From NCBI GenBank assembly GCA_900541355.1, contig UQJU01000030.1, positions 1 to 14,969 of the forward strand: DNA of 14,969 nucleotides, read 5' to 3'. Within the stretch, counting starts at the first letter, position 1; each line of letters opens with the position of its first letter. The DNA is from Candidatus Avelusimicrobium fimicolum (lineage in GTDB: Bacteria > Elusimicrobiota > Elusimicrobia > Elusimicrobiales > Elusimicrobiaceae). The notes beneath the pieces are model-generated. The model had not been told where the DNA came from and made no database searches. It was given only the letters and a program-made list of their open reading frames with translations. This document shows positions 13,280-14,969 of this stretch, in pieces. A program made the position numbers and the translations under genes.

Positions 13280-14172
13280 AAACAGTGAACTTGAACCAAA
13301 TAGCAACCGAAACACGCAACCCCAACACATTGGATTTGGATAAACTTTCACCGCGCCAAATTGCTAAAAAAATCAATGATGAAGATTTTAATGCCGCCCG
13401 CGCCGTAAAAGCGGCCAATAAAGAAATTGCCGCCATTATGCTTTTGGCCGCCGGGGCTTATGCGCATAAACATAAAATTATTTTCATTGGGGCGGGCACC
13501 AGCGGCCGTTTGGGAATTTTGGAAGCGGTGGAGTGTGTGCCTACTTTTGGGACAAAACCCTCGCAAATTATCGGTTTAATTGCGGGAGGGAAAAAGGCCG
13601 TTTTCCGCTCGCAAGAGGGCGCAGAGGACGACGAAAAACAAGGTGCAAAGGAAATTTTAAAGGCGGCTAAAAAGGACGACTTGGTTATCGGCCTGACGGC
13701 CAGCGGGCGCACGCCGTATGTAATGGGGGCCTTACAAGCCGCACGCAAATTGGGCGCGCGCACGGCTCTTATTTCGTGCAACCCGAACGCTCTCTGCACA
13801 GATGCCGGCGTACACGCCGCTTTGCCCACCGGGCCGGAAGCCTTGTGCGGCTCTACCCGTATGAAAGCGGGTACGGCTACCAAAATGGCTTTAAACGCCA
13901 TTACCACCGGCGCAATGACCTTGTGCGGGAAAACATACGGCAACCTGATGATTGATGTTCAACCCACCAACGAAAAACTCGTCGCCCGCGCGGTGCGGCT
14001 TATCTGCACGGTGGCGCAGACGGACGAAAAAACGGCGCGCAGATTATTATCGGCTTCGGGCAAAAATGTAAAAACGGCTATTGTAATGCACCGCAAGAAA
14101 GTCCGGGCTCCAAAAGCCAAAAAAATGCTCCAAGCCAAGAACGGTTTTTTAACGAAGGTGCTTGATGCGTAA
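13276..14172 (+). CDS. murQ: N-acetylmuramic acid 6-phosphate etherase (MurQ)
   Basis: MurQ cleaves the lactyl ether of MurNAc-6-phosphate, giving GlcNAc-6-phosphate and D-lactate (EC 4.2.1.126). The 298 residues form a single SIS domain. Family blocks are all present: TETRNPNTLDLDKLS (11-25), FIGAGTSGRLGILEAVE, PTFGT, EGAEDDE with the second catalytic-type glutamate, GLTASGRTPYVMGAL, and GPEALCGSTRMKAGTATKM. Length equals the family norm of about 300. A strong GGAGG lies 7 nt before the ATG, inside the end of the permease gene, which it overlaps by 4 nt. It overlaps anmK by 8 nt, so the three are one recycling unit. Confidence 0.97.
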   Translation: MKTVNLNQIATETRNPNTLDLDKLSPRQIAKKINDEDFNAARAVKAANKEIAAIMLLAAGAYAHKHKIIFIGAGTSGRLGILEAVECVPTFGTKPSQIIGLIAGGKKAVFRSQEGAEDDEKQGAKEILKAAKKDDLVIGLTASGRTPYVMGALQAARKLGARTALISCNPNALCTDAGVHAALPTGPEALCGSTRMKAGTATKMALNAITTGAMTLCGKTYGNLMIDVQPTNEKLVARAVRLICTVAQTDEKTARRLLSASGKNVKTAIVMHRKKVRAPKAKKMLQAKNGFLTKVLDA

Positions 14173-14969
14173 AATTGCCCTGGGCCTAATGAGCGGCACA
14201 AGCGCGGACGGATTGACCGTTTGCGCGGTGCAAATCCGCCCGTTTAAAGTGCTTCATTTTAAAAATTATGCCTATCCCGCCGCCTTACAGCAACGGTTAC
14301 TGTCTGCGTTTTCGCTTTGTGCGGCAGAACTGTCTGCACTTCATTTTGAACTGGGATATTTATATGCTAAAACAGTGTGTAAATTTTTAAAAGATTTTTC
14401 TCTCTCCGCCCGGGAAATAGAGGTTATCGGTTCGCACGGGCAAACCGTTTACCACGGCCCGCACGACAAAACTCCCAACACGCTGCAAATTGGCGAACCG
14501 TCTTTTTTGTCCGCCCAAATCGGGTGCCCGGTGGTGAGTGATTTTCGCCCGATGGATATCGCTCTTGGCGGAGAGGGCGCGCCTTTAATTCCTTTTTTTG
14601 ACGAATATTTTTGGGGAAAGAAATCCGCTAAAATTTTGCTTAATGTGGGCGGTATTTCAAATTTTTCCGTAGTGGGAAAAAAGGTTAAAACGGTTGGGTT
14701 TGATGTTGGCCCGGGCAATACATTGATAGATTTGGCCTGTCAGACCTTTTTTAAAAAACCGTTTGATAAAAACGGCACCCTTGCCGCCCAAGGCTCGCCG
14801 GACAAAGAATTGGTCGCTCGTTTGCTTATGCAACCGTATTTTTCGCAAAAGCCTCCCAAGAGTTTGGATAAAAATTCTTTTGGAGAGGCTTACCTAAAAA
14901 AATATTTTTTAAATGACTTCAAAAAACCGCACGATTTATTGGCTACGCTCACTTGGTTGGAACACTCTT
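14165..14969 (+). CDS. anmK: Anhydro-N-acetylmuramic acid kinase (AnmK), 3' end beyond the window
   Basis: AnmK opens the 1,6-anhydro ring of anhydroMurNAc and phosphorylates it to MurNAc-6-phosphate, the substrate of MurQ (EC 2.7.1.170). The 268 residues in the window cover most of a roughly 370-residue protein. Visible are the N-terminal GLMSGTSADGL, SHGQTVYHGP, TLQIGE, SDFRPMDIALGGEGAPLIP, LNVGGISNF and FDVGPGNTLID, typical of the ASKHA-fold kinase. The frame is open to the window edge, so truncation is only from the cut. GAAGG lies 6 nt before the ATG, which overlaps murQ by 8 nt. Confidence 0.97.
   Translation, partial: MRKIALGLMSGTSADGLTVCAVQIRPFKVLHFKNYAYPAALQQRLLSAFSLCAAELSALHFELGYLYAKTVCKFLKDFSLSAREIEVIGSHGQTVYHGPHDKTPNTLQIGEPSFLSAQIGCPVVSDFRPMDIALGGEGAPLIPFFDEYFWGKKSAKILLNVGGISNFSVVGKKVKTVGFDVGPGNTLIDLACQTFFKKPFDKNGTLAAQGSPDKELVARLLMQPYFSQKPPKSLDKNSFGEAYLKKYFLNDFKKPHDLLATLTWLEHS

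Overview
The window reads as ordinary chromosome from a Gram-negative-type bacterium with meso-diaminopimelate peptidoglycan. MurE carries the DNPR signature, and an AmpG/MurQ/AnmK muropeptide-recycling set is present. Protein style, intermediate GC and gene mix suggest a gut or host-associated Elusimicrobiota member, but that placement is inference from appearance and was not tested.

Layout, left to right. Positions 1-430 hold an edge terminator and no convincing protein gene, only a structured repeat next to a tRNA. A minus-strand tRNA-Val(GAC) lies at 459-533, with its own terminator and a long leader containing a scrambled tRNA-like hairpin. A minus-strand murE-murD pair (3638 to 794, overlapping by 8 nt) follows. 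Divergent from it, with a 35-bp gap, is a DUF2400/TIGR02757 gene, which converges on tilS (16-nt overlap). tilS is divergent from a stand-alone receiver-domain gene, which shares a bidirectional terminator with a biotin-protein-ligase-like gene. uvrB and a marC-family gene, both minus, come next. A plus-strand tRNA-Val(CAC) at 9226-9300 is followed by about 240 bp of tRNA-derived repeats. An exported GExH-type protein is encoded on minus. The window ends in a tight plus-strand operon: AI-2E-family permease, AmpG-like permease, murQ, anmK (the last cut by the window edge).

How the genes work together. murE and murD make peptidoglycan precursors, while the right-hand operon recovers muropeptides: AmpG-like import, AnmK phosphorylation of anhydroMurNAc, then MurQ etherase. 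tilS and the two tRNA genes serve translation, and uvrB serves nucleotide excision repair.

The most unusual material is non-coding. Both tRNA-Val loci are flanked by a composite repeat. In each, an inverted copy of that tRNA's own T-arm and acceptor 3' sequence is interrupted at the same point by a palindrome with a GCAG loop, preceded by the motifs GCCTTTCG and TCAAAC at matching spacing. I do not recognise this family. A second pattern is that several genes (uvrB, birA-like, tilS, the DUF2400 gene, perhaps murE) have a -10-like hexamer ending 6-7 nt before the ATG and no Shine-Dalgarno, which suggests leaderless mRNAs.
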